Origin: Gracilariopsis chorda | Taxonomy: Eukaryota; Rhodophyta; Florideophyceae; Gracilariales; Gracilariaceae | Length of the DNA: 26,353 nt | Assembly (NCBI GenBank): GCA_003194525.1 | Contig: NBIV01000571.1 | Coordinates: 1-26,353 of the forward strand | Reading direction: 5' to 3' | Shown: one piece after another, positions 7,795 through 18,000 of the stretch | Position numbering within the stretch: position 1 is the first letter of the stretch | Layout of the letters: every line of letters begins with the position of its first letter | Program-made: the position numbers and the translations under genes | Notes under the pieces: generated by a model | What the model was told of the DNA's origin: nothing | The model's input: only the letters and a program-made list of their open reading frames with translations | The model's database searches: none

Positions 7795-8590
7795 ATGCAG
7801 CAGCATGAGCTGCCGCTGTTCACGCCGTCCGCCACTGGCGCCACTGCGTCGCCTTCGCTGATCTTTCGCGTCTTGCATCGCCTCAAACCGGCTTGGGCGC
7901 GCCGCTACTTGCGGCTCACTGCGTCGGGTCCGTTTGCAACCGCAAGTATACGCTTCTGTCCTCTATTCCGCTCGTGCTGTATGAGCAGTTTCGTATGTTC
8001 TACAACTTGTTCTTTTTGCTTGTCGCGTGCTCGCAGTTTATACCTGCGCTTCGCGTCGGCTTTTTCTGGACCTACTTCGGCCCTCTTATCTTCGTCTTGC
8101 TCGTGTCTATGTCCAAGGAAGCCTTTGACCACATTTCGCGCTCTAAGCGAGACAACAGTCTCAACCAATTTCCATACACCCTGTTGCTGAGAGGAGAAGC
8201 TCCCAACCAATCCAACGCCGTCCGCATAGCCAGTCAGGTCATTCGAGTGGGCGATGTACTCCTGCTCGAAACCAATGATCGAGTACCGGCTGATTGCGTT
8301 TTGCTCAAGGCTATCCCCTCCAAGCCGGCCAACCACAAGTCCTTTGCCAACGATGCGCCAGACCCCACGGACACCTTGTTCATTCGAACCGATCAGCTGG
8401 ACGGTGAAACTGATTGGAAACTGCGCCGCGCCGTTGCTGCTACTCAGTCTGTGCCGCGGGACGAGGACATTCTTTTCAGCGACTGCGTCCTCGAGGGGAG
8501 GCCCCCAAGCGCGAGATTTACGACTTTGTGGGAACCTTTGTTCACCCGTCCGGCGCAAAAGAGCCTCTTACGTTGGAGAACACTTTATGA
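7795..8590 (+). pseudogene. P4-ATPase flippase, ATP9/Neo1 type, N-terminal third only
   Basis: P4-ATPases flip phospholipids to the cytosolic leaflet; the ATP9/Neo1 branch works in Golgi and endosomes without a CDC50 subunit. From ATG 7795 the reading gives a basic N terminus (AWARRYLRL), then NRKYTLLSSIPLVLYEQF, the M1-M2 pair (FYNLFFLLVACSQFIPAL, FFWTYFGPLIFVLLVSM) and the actuator-domain start, with VGDVLLLETNDRVPADCVLL and the signature FIRTDQLDGETDWKLR (about 8377-8424). Two single-base losses break it: one near 7931 in a T run and one at 8501-8506 in a C run, after which YDFVGTFVHPSG and LTLENTL continue in another frame. At 8588-8590 a TGA stands where the family has Trp (ENTLWA). Homology ends there: the phosphorylation site DKTGT and all later domains are missing. 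Confidence 0.9.
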
Positions 8591-8852
8591 GCGCTACTCA
8601 GTCGCACCGAGCGTTCAATTCTGTTCTTGAAGTTCTAATTTCGTGGTTCTGCGACGGGTAGAGAAGTTCGTTAACCATGGTTTCGACATCGTTGATGTAA
8701 GTGAAGGGTGTATTACATGAACAATACTACTGACACAGACGTAACGATTCTCTGAGTAGCCACCATGCACGCGCGCGACACGACAGCTGGGCGGTCAAAG
8801 CAGAAGACCCGACGCAGAGCTGATCGGCGCCTCAAAGGAAGTAGACTTCATC
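8591..8852. other. break region downstream of the flippase fragment
   Basis: No frame continues the flippase after ENTL-stop-A, and no other gene is visible until the ORF at 8853. The junction may be a rearrangement breakpoint. Confidence 0.35.
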
Positions 8853-9500
8853 ATGCCCATCATCACCGCCATCCGTCAAAGCTACCCCAAAATGCTCTTT
8901 TCGGGCGACAAGTTCCTCTCGCCCGTAGCCGAACAAGTGCTCGACGCCTGCGAAGACCCTATCAACGACATCTCCGCCGGCACACTGCACGGCACACTGC
9001 ACGAAACGCTCTCCCGCCGCAACGCAGCGTGCGTCCAAATGCACACGCGCGAAACACCCGCCACGATGAACAAGCTTCAACAATACGCCGACGTGACGGC
9101 CGACGCGGCGCGCAACCAGTCGCAAAGCATGACACACGCGCTCGACGCCAGCGTGAAACGCAGCCGCTGCCGCGCTTTGCTGTCCCTCGCACGAAATGTG
9201 GCCACCTCACCCCGCCTCACCATTGCCGCCAGTCCGTCGTTCACACAGCTCCACACCAGCTGCATTCATTCCCTCAGTTCGCACTTGATGTGCTGCTCAC
9301 GCTATCGTCTCCGCGGGCCGCTCTTGCTTTGCTTTTGCGATAAGAGCGTCGACGTGTGCCTTCTGTTGCTCCCGATTGTCAAAGCCCTTGCACAATACCG
9401 GCAAGGAAACGCCGGTTCAAGTTCCATGTCCGGTGTCGAAATCTTGTCCTCTGAATGCTTAACGCTTGGCGGAGCGGACAGGGAGGCAGATCTCTGTTGA
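8853..9500 (+). CDS. hypothetical protein, GC3-rich ORF
   Basis: The frame is open from before 8820 to TGA 9498-9500. Its first 400 bases use G or C at most third codon positions, which supports real coding here. The protein begins (with ATG 8853, preceded in frame by SKEVDFI) MPIITAIRQSYPKMLFSGD, followed by LSPVAEQVLDACEDPINDI and a long helical, Thr/Ala-rich part. After about 9280 the codon bias fades and the translation turns Cys/Leu-rich, so the true frame may be lost there. The start is uncertain because coding character extends upstream of the ATG. I do not recognise the family. It lies on the same strand as the flippase fragment but is not part of that family. Confidence 0.45.
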   Translation: MPIITAIRQSYPKMLFSGDKFLSPVAEQVLDACEDPINDISAGTLHGTLHETLSRRNAACVQMHTRETPATMNKLQQYADVTADAARNQSQSMTHALDASVKRSRCRALLSLARNVATSPRLTIAASPSFTQLHTSCIHSLSSHLMCCSRYRLRGPLLLCFCDKSVDVCLLLLPIVKALAQYRQGNAGSSSMSGVEILSSECLTLGGADREADLC

Positions 9501-9953
9501 GACGGCGTCGGTGATGGAGGAGGCAATGTTTGCGGTGAGAGGGTGAGGCGATCTCCATCAGATGACACCAAACTCACGGTTGCCAATTCCATTGCGGTGT
9601 CGCACTGCTCTATGACGGCTGCTCCTCATTGTTGGGCGGCTTGACAACAGCGTTGTGCTCGGGTGTGGCAGATGTGGACGCTTGTGTTACAGGCGACGGA
9701 CTAGACCAAGGGGGAAGAACTACATGAGGTCACGCGAATGCCATGGCAAGGTTGAAGCCGTGGTTGTGGGGTGGAAAGGTGAGAGAGCTCAACGAGCATA
9801 GGGGCAGTGTTGGTCTCAAAAGAATACTGTGAGCACTGCAGAGGAAGGAGTACTGCGGAAGCCGGTGTGAAAGGCTGTGGTGATGAGAGTAGCTGCAACA
9901 CGGAAGGAAGGGGCGGATCAGTGATAGAGACAAAGGGAGAGCGATGCGCCATT
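9501..9953. other. no gene supported
   Basis: Pro/Ser-rich ORFs on the minus strand (9302-9592 and 9701-9952) have no motif and look like shadows of GA-rich plus-strand sequence. The stretch is probably the upstream region of the next ORF. Confidence 0.35.
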
Positions 9954-10658
9954 ATGATTTCGTTTCACGCTTTGCGTTTCAGCGTCGCTCGCTGTTTCGC
10001 ACAATCGCTCCCGCAATTCGCATCCACTGCACAATGTCATATAGACCTGCGGCGAAACGGAAGACGCCGTGCGTTGCATGATAGCACTTTCTCTAAAGCC
10101 CTCTCACACAAAACGTTTCGTAATAAGGGTAGCACACCAATGCTTTCGAACAACTCTACTCGTGTGGCAACTGTCGACACTGTCGATGCGGTTGGCGATA
10201 ATGGTGTCGGTGATGGTGGCGTTGGTGATCGTGCTGGTGGGAACAACGACATTGCTGACGATGCTGCTAATGATGGTAGTGCTGATGATGGAACGGATAT
10301 GGATAATGCCAATGTTGAAACTGCGGCTTCTGACGGTGTTGTTGATGGTGGTGGCCCTACTGAAGGTGCTGTTAGTGATAGTGTTGACAATAGGCATATG
10401 GTTGTCGCCCTCGCTAACTTGGAACGAAAAGTCAATGAACTAACGCGCGAAAACCGTAAGCTTCAAAGGTCCAGGCAGTATTACAAGAAGCGTTATGAGT
10501 CAGCAAAGCATGATTTTCATTTTCTTCAGACAGAGAAGCAAGAACAAGTGGCTAGTTTATGCGAATCTAATCAGAAGCTCAGAGATGAGAATGAAGGGTT
10601 GAAGGAGAGACTCTCGAAAAGGCCTCGTACCACGCAAATGTCTTTACATGGTCGATAA
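9954..10658 (+). CDS. acidic low-complexity and coiled-coil protein, possible mitochondrial leader
   Basis: The intact 234-residue ORF runs from ATG 9954 to the stop at 10656-10658. Residues 1-40 (MISFHALRFSVARCFAQ at the start, several Arg, no acidic residue before Asp31) resemble a mitochondrial presequence. Residues 72-147 are a low-complexity tract of Asp, Gly, Ala, Asn and Val, encoded by a GAT/GGT/GTT-rich imperfect repeat. Residues 152-222 form a strongly predicted coiled coil (ANLERKVNELTRENRKL, then KQEQVASLCESNQKL). A short basic end (SKRPRTT) follows. The coiled coil recalls a bZIP zipper, but the basic DNA-contact region with its N-x7-R signature is missing. The frame is also open upstream to 9807, without an ATG. 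No family is recognised. Confidence 0.55.
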   Translation: MISFHALRFSVARCFAQSLPQFASTAQCHIDLRRNGRRRALHDSTFSKALSHKTFRNKGSTPMLSNNSTRVATVDTVDAVGDNGVGDGGVGDRAGGNNDIADDAANDGSADDGTDMDNANVETAASDGVVDGGGPTEGAVSDSVDNRHMVVALANLERKVNELTRENRKLQRSRQYYKKRYESAKHDFHFLQTEKQEQVASLCESNQKLRDENEGLKERLSKRPRTTQMSLHGR

Positions 10659-10767
10659 GCTATATGTAGTACGCGTTGCAATGTTTGTGAAACGTTTTTC
10701 GTCGTAAAACATCGTCTTTCTTGTTTTCGTCGAATGTGACCACGAGTTCAATGATAGCCACAGCATT

Positions 10768-11034
10768 GTGGCACGGCCCGCGGATAAAAAAGCGCGAGTG
10801 TGCGCCTGCCAAAATGGGGTAGTGGACCAACTGCAGCTGGTTGGCCACACCGGATGGGTTGAATGGTCTCAGGACGGAACGGTGTTTTGTGTGCGATGCT
10901 CAGAGAATGGAGGCATTTGCACCTGCGCTCATCACTCACAATGTCCGGCTTACTTGGCGGTGGCTAGTGCGTACGGCAATCTCATTGTGTCCAGGTCCTA
11001 CGACAACAGCGTGCGGATATTCAAAAGCGCATAG
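10768..11034 (+). pseudogene. degenerate WD40-like fragment
   Basis: The frame contains LQLVGHTGWVEWSQDG and, later, SAYGNLIVSRSYDNSVRIF. Both match the GH...WD pattern of WD40 repeats: GHT-x-W-V, W-S-x-D-G, then GNLIVS-x-S-x-D-NSVRIF. Spacing is abnormal in the first repeat, where residues are missing between the valine and the tryptophan, and the middle is Cys-rich and unlike WD40. Only one to two degraded blades remain. Its last 36 bases overlap a minus-strand reading (10999-11172) of comparable quality, so one of the two is a shadow. A link to the NB-ARC/WD40 receptors of the window is possible. Confidence 0.3.
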
Positions 11035-11172
11035 TTGCGACTCAATCCCACCGACTCGTTGGTGTCGTCGTCGGTCTCGATGTCGATGATGTTGTTCACG
11101 CCCAGCTCGCCGTCCGTGCAGATGCGCGTGCAGCGCGAGCGCGCCAGTCGCGCACCATCGTCGCGCTATTTA
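10999..11172 (-). pseudogene. unidentified acidic exon-like fragment
   Basis: On the minus strand, SRCTRICTDGELGVNNIID followed by ETDDDTNESVGLSRNYALL uses G or C in nearly every third position over 11170-11050, stronger than any other frame here. It begins just after a TAG that could be a splice acceptor (AAATAG then CGCGAC) and ends at a TAG at 10999-11001. I do not recognise it. The GC-biased codon use resembles that of the flippase and of the VPS33 N-terminus. Confidence 0.35.
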
Positions 11173-11329
11173 CTTCTTTAACCATCAACGTTAGCATATG
11201 AGACCATGGCACTTTGTTGTGCTCAATTTCATCTTACCTTCGTCTGACATAATTGAATAAGAATGAATATACCGACACCACAACTGCCAATTCGTGAACA
11301 AAAAAAGAAACTGGATGTAATCCTCGTTT

Positions 11330-13640
11330 CTAACCCGACGCAAACAAAGCGTCATCGAGTGAAAGCACGAATTCATCGGGTCCCATGACAGCCGTGGTTG
11401 CTATCAATGCCTTCATTCCACTTGCCTTTGACGCCATTCGAACAGCAGTCGCTCCGCTCTGGTTATGCCGCCTACAAACACAATCACTGCATCAATGCCG
11501 TCTTCGTCACTACGAATCTCTTCACGGCGGTGTTCTAATGTGGTGTGCCCTGGAGGTAAAAGAGACATGTGTGACAATATGGGGAAGAGAGCCCCATCCT
11601 TCTTCGCATAAACCAGCCTCCACAAGTCGTACGCTGAGCGGCGTGTATCCAGAGTACGCCGCTGCCACTGCTGCCCTCGTGCCAGGATGGGCGGGTCGAT
11701 CTTGATCGAGTTCGGTAATCAACTGCAATGCACGACGCGCAAATTGCCATGAGTATTCTGCGGAGCGAGAGCGAGAGCGTCTTGACTCATCACTTGCTGA
11801 GGTCGCAAAGCTTCCAACGCTGCCAGTCGTAGAACCCGTCTCGCTTGGAACATACCGCTCCGTATGTCCTCCCCCGAAGTTTGGAAAGATCCAACCGAGA
11901 TTATTTCTCGGTGGTTATCGTAGTGATCGCACTAAAAGACCCGCTCTTTCCAAGTTAGCCAACAGTGGCATCACCCCTAACCCAAATATTGCTAGAATCT
12001 CTTTCCGAACGAAATCAAAGTCATCACTGTCAATTCCTGATGTGGTTGCGCTCCACAAACTGCATAGACGGAGCACGTGAGTGAGACTCTCCCCCCGTGC
12101 AATCGCATCGGTTATGTATGTACATCTAGGAGTGGCGTTTCCATCCTCAATCATTTCACGCTCCATTTCGAAACGTTGGCGAAACTCGTAGGAGTTGAAA
12201 GTTCTGGCAGCAACCTCATATCCCAAAGCAGTATGAACAGCTGCGAGAGAATGATCCGATGTGGCACCAGGAAGACTCTGCATCCAGTTCTGTAGTTTTC
12301 CCATTTCGGACGTCTCTCGATTTGGACGCGAGTCATAGTACCGTTGCAAAAAGAGTTTGCGACTGTACCGATTTGGCTGAGCGCAGCCGAGAAGGTAAGA
12401 TCGCGCAACTGACCAAAGACGGGATCGATGTCTGCTCGCAGGCGTTTTCGGGCTGCCACTGTCGTGGCAGGCGTATTGTTTTTTGATCTCAAGAGTTCCA
12501 TAGCATCCTCAGAGATATTAGACGAAATAGGAAGATCAATAATGTTGTTGTGAAGACCGATTGCTTCATCCAGTAAACCCTCGTATGTTCCTTGAGTAAA
12601 AAGCGGGCTAACAACATCGCAGCCACGGTCAATAATAACCAGATTGACTGCACGGCGCTTTGAAGACTTCTCGACAACCTCGGCCAGTGTGGGCATATGA
12701 GATTCGTACTTGGTTTTATCCGCGGGTGGGTTAGTTAGCGCAGAATTAGAGTCGATTAGTGAGAAGTTCTGATGAGCGGCAAATGCTGAAGCAGTCATAT
12801 GACGGGTGGACACAGCTGGGGAAGATTGAATAGAAGAAGGGAGCGAGTCAGAGTGTTGATGTTGGACGCTGTACATCTGGCCGTGAGTCTCAAGCAGATC
12901 TTCCGCAACGGCAGCGGCCCCTGCTGATCGAATGGTGGCGAACTCGAGATTCAAGGATTTTGCCATGGACGACAGGGCGGCGGCCGTTGCCAAGATGGCA
13001 GAGTTATCGCCATCAAGAACGATCTGACGGAATGCTTGCGGCCAGTCGAGAGTGACTAGATTGAGTCGAACGGAAAGAAGCCAAACGGAAGCACGGTGAT
13101 TTGAATATCTGATACGGCTGCCCTCCGAAAGACCTTCTCGACAATCTTGGAGCGACGCGGCGTGGTCAAAACAAGAAACTTGGTCGGAGGTGGTTGTTGC
13201 ACAGCGGCTTGCACTTGCGGTTTGGGGGTGTCAGACGATGTGGACACAACATGAGCAGCGTGCCGCGCAGTGAGAATGAGTTGCACAATGTGGCGCGCGG
13301 CGGCGGCATTGACAGCGCGGATAAGGGTGACGACAGAAGGTTGCGCAAGAGCCTTCTGCACGGCGACACTGGGCGGACTTTCAATGGGCGCTACATATCG
13401 AATGCCATGCTCACGAAGAAAGGTAGCATCCGAAAACAACTCAAGCGGGGGGGCGCGGCGGATGACGCGCTTGACGGCGCGTGGGGAGCAGCGCCATTTC
13501 GTTGACGCCGTCGACAGCGACGGGGGACGGCTGCGCGGCAGCGGCTCTCACGCGGCACGGCCTTTGGAGCGGGGGCTGTTGCCGCGCGGCGTCGCGTCGA
13601 GTACGTCGCAGACGGCGGCGAGCTGTGGCTTGCTTGTGGG
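11330..13640 (-). pseudogene. VPS33: VPS33, Sec1/Munc18-family tethering protein, nearly full length but broken
   Basis: VPS33 is the SM-protein subunit of the HOPS/CORVET complexes that promotes SNARE assembly at endosomes and the vacuole. Read downwards on minus, I see FSDATFLREHGIRYV (N-terminal domain), LPFGFFPFDS then LVTLDWPQAFRQIVLDGD, the core NLVIIDRGCDVVSPLFTQ with TYEGLLDEAIGL, FGQLRDLTFSAALSQIG, HVLRLCSLWSATTSG with NLERAGLL, and finally YSGYTPLSVRLVEAG, AVIVFVGGITRAE and ALIATTAVMGPDEFVLSL, ending at TAG 11330-11332. The order and coverage are those of the whole protein. Lesions are: a one-base loss near 13055 in an A run, one near 12350 in a T run, further frame steps near 11580 and 11430, and an in-frame TAA at 11915-11917. 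The N-terminal 60 codons and start are unclear because that part is GC-rich and frames alternate. A Ser/Gln/His-rich insert lies before the core. Confidence 0.88.
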
Positions 13641-13990
13641 AGGTAGAATTAGAGAGTAATTTAGAGAATTACAATGCAACTCCGAATTGAGACTGCATTC
13701 ATCACTCTCCTTTATTAGGATAACAAAAAAATTAGAACATAGAGTCTGTAAAGGAGCGGCCGGTGGCACAGTGTGTGCTTTCTGCCGGGCACACACTTCT
13801 TCACATTGCTGGCGGCGGTGGCGCAGCAGCGCCGCAGCGGCCAGCACGGCACCGTCCGTTTCAATCAAAAAAGGGAGCCGCCGTGCGTGCGAAAAAGCGC
13901 ATCGCCAGACGGCACCACACAACTCGCAAATTGGCGCGCGCATGTCCCCTGCGGCAGCCCCACCGCCCCACCTCTGACGTCAGCCCCCCG
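13641..13990. other. intergenic, no gene supported
   Basis: GC-rich 13780-13990 and AT-rich 13650-13740 parts give no consistent frame. The plus ORFs are Ala/Arg/Pro-rich and lack motifs. The stretch separates the presumed VPS33 start from the 3' end of the WD40 receptor. Confidence 0.35.
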
Positions 13991-15075
13991 CTAGAGGTAT
14001 GAAACGCAAAGCACGTACTCCTTGTGACCGACCAGTGGTTGCCCCACCGGCTCTCCGCTTTCCACCTCCCACATGTGGACGGTTTCATCATCTGATCCGG
14101 ACACAATATACTTTCCGTTTGAGCTCCAGGCCACACAGCTCACATAGTCCTCGTGTCCTACTGGCCTCGTGTCCTACTGGAGGCTGTCCGACAAGCTCTC
14201 CGCTGCATGCCTCCCACACGCGCAATGTGTTGTCCGCGGAGCTCAACGCCACATGCTTTCCGTCAGAGCTCCAGGCAACGCAATGTACTCTGTGCGTGTG
14301 ACCAACGAGCGGATGTCCAACCGCATTTCCACTATCTGCTTCCCACAGACGCACACTCCCGTCCGATCAATCCGACGCTATCAGACTACCATCAGCACTC
14401 ACAGGCACGCATAGGACAAGTTTTGGTAGATGTAGCCGTCCTCTTCGCTCTTCCACCACTCCAACATAGGGTTCTCTGTCTGCATATATTCTCGCACAAT
14501 TTTGAATTGTTGTTCCTCACTTGCTGTAGCTGTGTTGCTCGCTTCTAAACAACATAGTTTCCGCAACCATGCCAAGATTCCAACCCTCTTCGGCCCATCA
14601 GATGGCAGAGCCATGGCCTCGGGGAAGCTTTCAAACTCCATTTCGGGGATCCGGTCTCGGTATTCAGCAACGTGCTTGTCAACCAACCGCCGAAAACTGC
14701 CCTTCACATCGACCTTCTCAGACGCCTTTAGTTTGGCGATGTCTAGAATCAGGTCGTGCAGTTGAATAAACTCCCTGGAACCGTCGAATGTGAATCTTCT
14801 CACGACAGACACTCCTTCAAGCCGATTTACAGCTTCTCGAGCTTCCTGTACTTTCTTCAAGCCCCTCAAGTTTTTGAGCATCACAACGGGAACTATCTGC
14901 TGCTTTTGGAGAACACAAAGTCTCCGGTTCTTGCCTGGTGTCACAACGTCTTTGATCTTGCTGCTCTCTGGCTTTTGGTAGATCAACGCATCGTGAGCGA
15001 GAATCGTAACATCTTTCTGGCACGGTCGTTGAAAGAACGTGCGCTTCCATTGCATCCTCATTTGATTCAATGGCT
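13991..15075 (-). pseudogene. NB-ARC/WD40 receptor, C-terminal part, broken
   Basis: Read downwards, the minus strand has the end of an NB-ARC region: LCVLQKQQIVPVVMLKNL, then VVRRFTFDGSREFIQLHDL. LHDL sits in the place of the MHD motif that contacts ADP in NLR proteins. A linker follows (FPEAMALPSDGPKRVGILA, MLEWWKSEEDGYIYQNL), then at least three WD40 blades: SADGSLIAS...SDGSVRLWEADSG, GHTHRVHCVAWSSDGKHVA with DNTLRVWEACSG, and a last one ending HMWEVESGEPVGQPLVGH. Lesions are a frame step near 14405 between linker and blades, an in-frame TGA at 14367-14369, and an exact 16-bp tandem duplication (14149-14164 and 14165-14180) that throws the last blade out of frame. The stop is TAG at 13991-13993. 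The nucleotide-binding half is absent; its place is taken by the end of the FANCI-like gene. Confidence 0.85.
14149..14180. repeat. 16-bp exact tandem duplication within a WD40 repeat
   Basis: CCTCGTGTCCTACTGG occurs twice head to tail. Dropping one copy restores the reading of the last WD40 blade on the minus strand (VGHEDYVSCVAWSSNGK), so the second copy is an insertion lesion and not part of the ancestral gene. Confidence 0.95.
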
Positions 15076-18000
15076 TTAGGATCATCATAATATGAAATAT
15101 CATTGCTCGTGACTTCATGCTGTTTGAGACCGACACCGAAGTGCAATGAGGAATCATCATCAACAGCGATCGGAGCGAAGCTCAGGAGTGAACGAGATGT
15201 TCGTAGCCCAATAGTTTTAGCGAGCCTTTTCACGCTCTGAAGGGCATTCTCACGGAAGAAACTAACTTCGGTATGAGCTTGAACGACTTCATGATTTTCT
15301 CATTTCGCTCAATATCCACATGTCTACGTTTTCGTTTCACGTATCCCGGTGATTTTCTTGTACGTTTTAAAGAGGTTGATCTCTGTTCATCTTCCATGGT
15401 CATGGAGTATTCCTTTTTCACGGTTTTAGCGAAGGCCAAAATTTGTTTCACAATTTTGGTGGTTAAGCCCACAATACCTTGTATAAGATCAAGTGTTGCC
15501 AGAGGAAGCTGGGATACGTCAACGCAGGGATTGAAATACCAGAATAAGAGCTGTTCAACCCGACTCCGAGTAACTTGCAAAACATTAACAGAGTTACTAA
15601 TCACGATGTGATCAGCTTCTATGTCGATTGCCAGGTCCTTATTTTCAGGGTTGTTGTTTTGTGCTTGAAGAAGTGCTGCCCTATTGGGCTGGTGTAAACT
15701 TAGAAGACCAGCAAAAATTCGTAGCGCCGAACTCACGGTTGGAATTGGAGTTCCGTGAGCTGATGAAGAATCGTCTGACAATAATGATTCAGATATTTCA
15801 AAGACTCGCAAACCCATGGCAGCCACTTGCATCAAAGTCTCCAGAATTGTTCTAAAACCGAGCATATCAAGCAAAACGTCACAAAGGATGTATTTCTTTT
15901 GTGCGTGATGTACCCGAGGTTGTTTCTGAATTTGGTTATGATCCATGGCAGATGACTGTGGTCTAGCTTCACCTCGAAGCGCTTGTGAGAATTCACGAAC
16001 GCATCCACATCCTTCATCTACTGCGCTCGACACATTCATTCCATTGAAGTACTGCAGAATTCTGAGACTTTTCACGATGCTGTTTCCGCGTCTATGCCTC
16101 GCAGGGAGCTCAACCCAGGGCTCCGCTTCTATCTCTAAATCTATAATTGACTGTACATCAACGCCTCCCCGCCGCTTCAGTACCCAAAAAGAGAATGAAT
16201 CGTTACTCATCCACTGAACATCTTTTCCGTTCCATATGACTCTTCCATCGCACTCATAGACCGTGGTAAGACAAGTAAAGCAGACTTTTCGTGCAAAGCA
16301 TTTCTTAATCGCGCCAACTTCGCTCGCAATTAGGATGGCTTCAACAGCCTTGGAAGCCACTAGTGAATCCACCGAAAATGGACCCACCCACCCTAATGCA
16401 TTTAAAGCCTTTCACACCCCGAACGAAAGGCTTCCGTGCTTATGCAGTTCTTCAAGCTCATGGAGACATATATCTCCTAGATCATGCACGAGAGTTTCTC
16501 CAACAGTCTGTAAGAAATCGAGCATTCTACTTTTGCGTCGAAAAAGCTTCCTCTGTCCTGAACGGCCTCCGTTATAACACTATCTTTGCATCTGGTGATG
16601 AAGCGAAGCACTTGGTTCAAGCAAAACAAGACCATCCCGGAAAGAGCCACAGTATCGGATAGCATAGACCTATTTGTCGATGACTTGCGAAGTTTCCTTG
16701 CCAAAATGACGTATGAAGTTGTTCGGTCGAGCAAAAGAGCGGCAAATAATAACGAATGAATGATATTCGCAGTGTTCTTTCGATTAAACTCGCTAGTGCA
16801 TGTACCTAGCAAAGACTCAAAGGACGACTGGATGTACGGCGATTGGTTTTCGACGCAAGCATGTTTACAAGGAGCATAATACTCCACGTTCCCATGCTTT
16901 TCTTCGGATGACTGCTCGTATGTGAGCTCATCTGGAGACTCTGCCATGAAGATATCGTCTTTCTCGACAAGGTCTTTTTCTAAGTCCGGGGAAACGTCAG
17001 TAAGTCTACGTCGTTCAACCTCCCAACTTTCGGTCGTTTGGTCAAGAATCGCAAATAGCTCACATAAGTGATACCCTGAACTCTTTGAAGCTAGACTTAT
17101 TACTGGTTTTGATGTGAGTTCACGAGGCTCGCCATGCAGAAGCCAGCAAAGCTGTCTTGCCATTAACTTGTCAATTCTAACAAGCTCAATGTCCTTACTG
17201 GCCCTAGATGTAGAAACATCTCTCACTTTCTGGGTGGCAATCTCATCAGGGACTGATAAAAGGGAACAAATCACAGTTTCTAGGGACAGTAAGGGAAAGT
17301 ACGGCACCGTTTCGTTTCATGATCTGGAAGTGTGATAGGGGTCCTGCAAAGCTCGCAAAACAGCAGCCCTGACGGATTCAGCCAAATCCAAGCCCTTTTG
17401 AAACCCCCGTTTCCGCTTCTTTGTCTTCAAGCCATGTACATGAAGGGTTTCTTTCTGTGCACGCTGTTTCTGTAGCAACTCATAAGCGAACTGCATAGCA
17501 TTGAACATGCGGTCGATTTCCAACAAGCGTTCCAGAAAATTGGACAAGATCTTCATTCCGGACGTAGACTTCCTGCTCCCTAGGGCTCTTTCGAAGGTTT
17601 CGGTGCAGCTTGAGGATACGTTAACAATTCCAACCAACGCTGCCATGCTTGCACCAAAAGAAGCTACTGCAGCGGTCAAATCACTCTCATCCATACTCGT
17701 GAGTGTCTCTGGAACATCCTCATCATCTTCGCGCTGAAGTTGATATGCCTCTGATCCCATCGACTCGTAGTCTACCGCTCGGTAAAGCGCCACACACACG
17801 ACAGGCACAAGAACTACAGAGGTTAGGACATCTGCAGAAATACTTTCAACAGTACACGACGCAGTCAAAGCTAATTTGATGGCCGATCCAGCGGCAACTA
17901 TGGATTAAATCGCTGATAAGCTTTGGTCCCAAACCATTCCGATATCAATATGAATTGCATCACGTCCGCTTGAACTCTGACCATTCTCAAAGTTCAGAAA

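Noticed and set aside
7503..7886. Overlapping Arg/Gly-rich ORFs on the minus strand
   Set aside because: They arise from GC-rich DNA, lack motifs, and overlap the better-supported flippase start.
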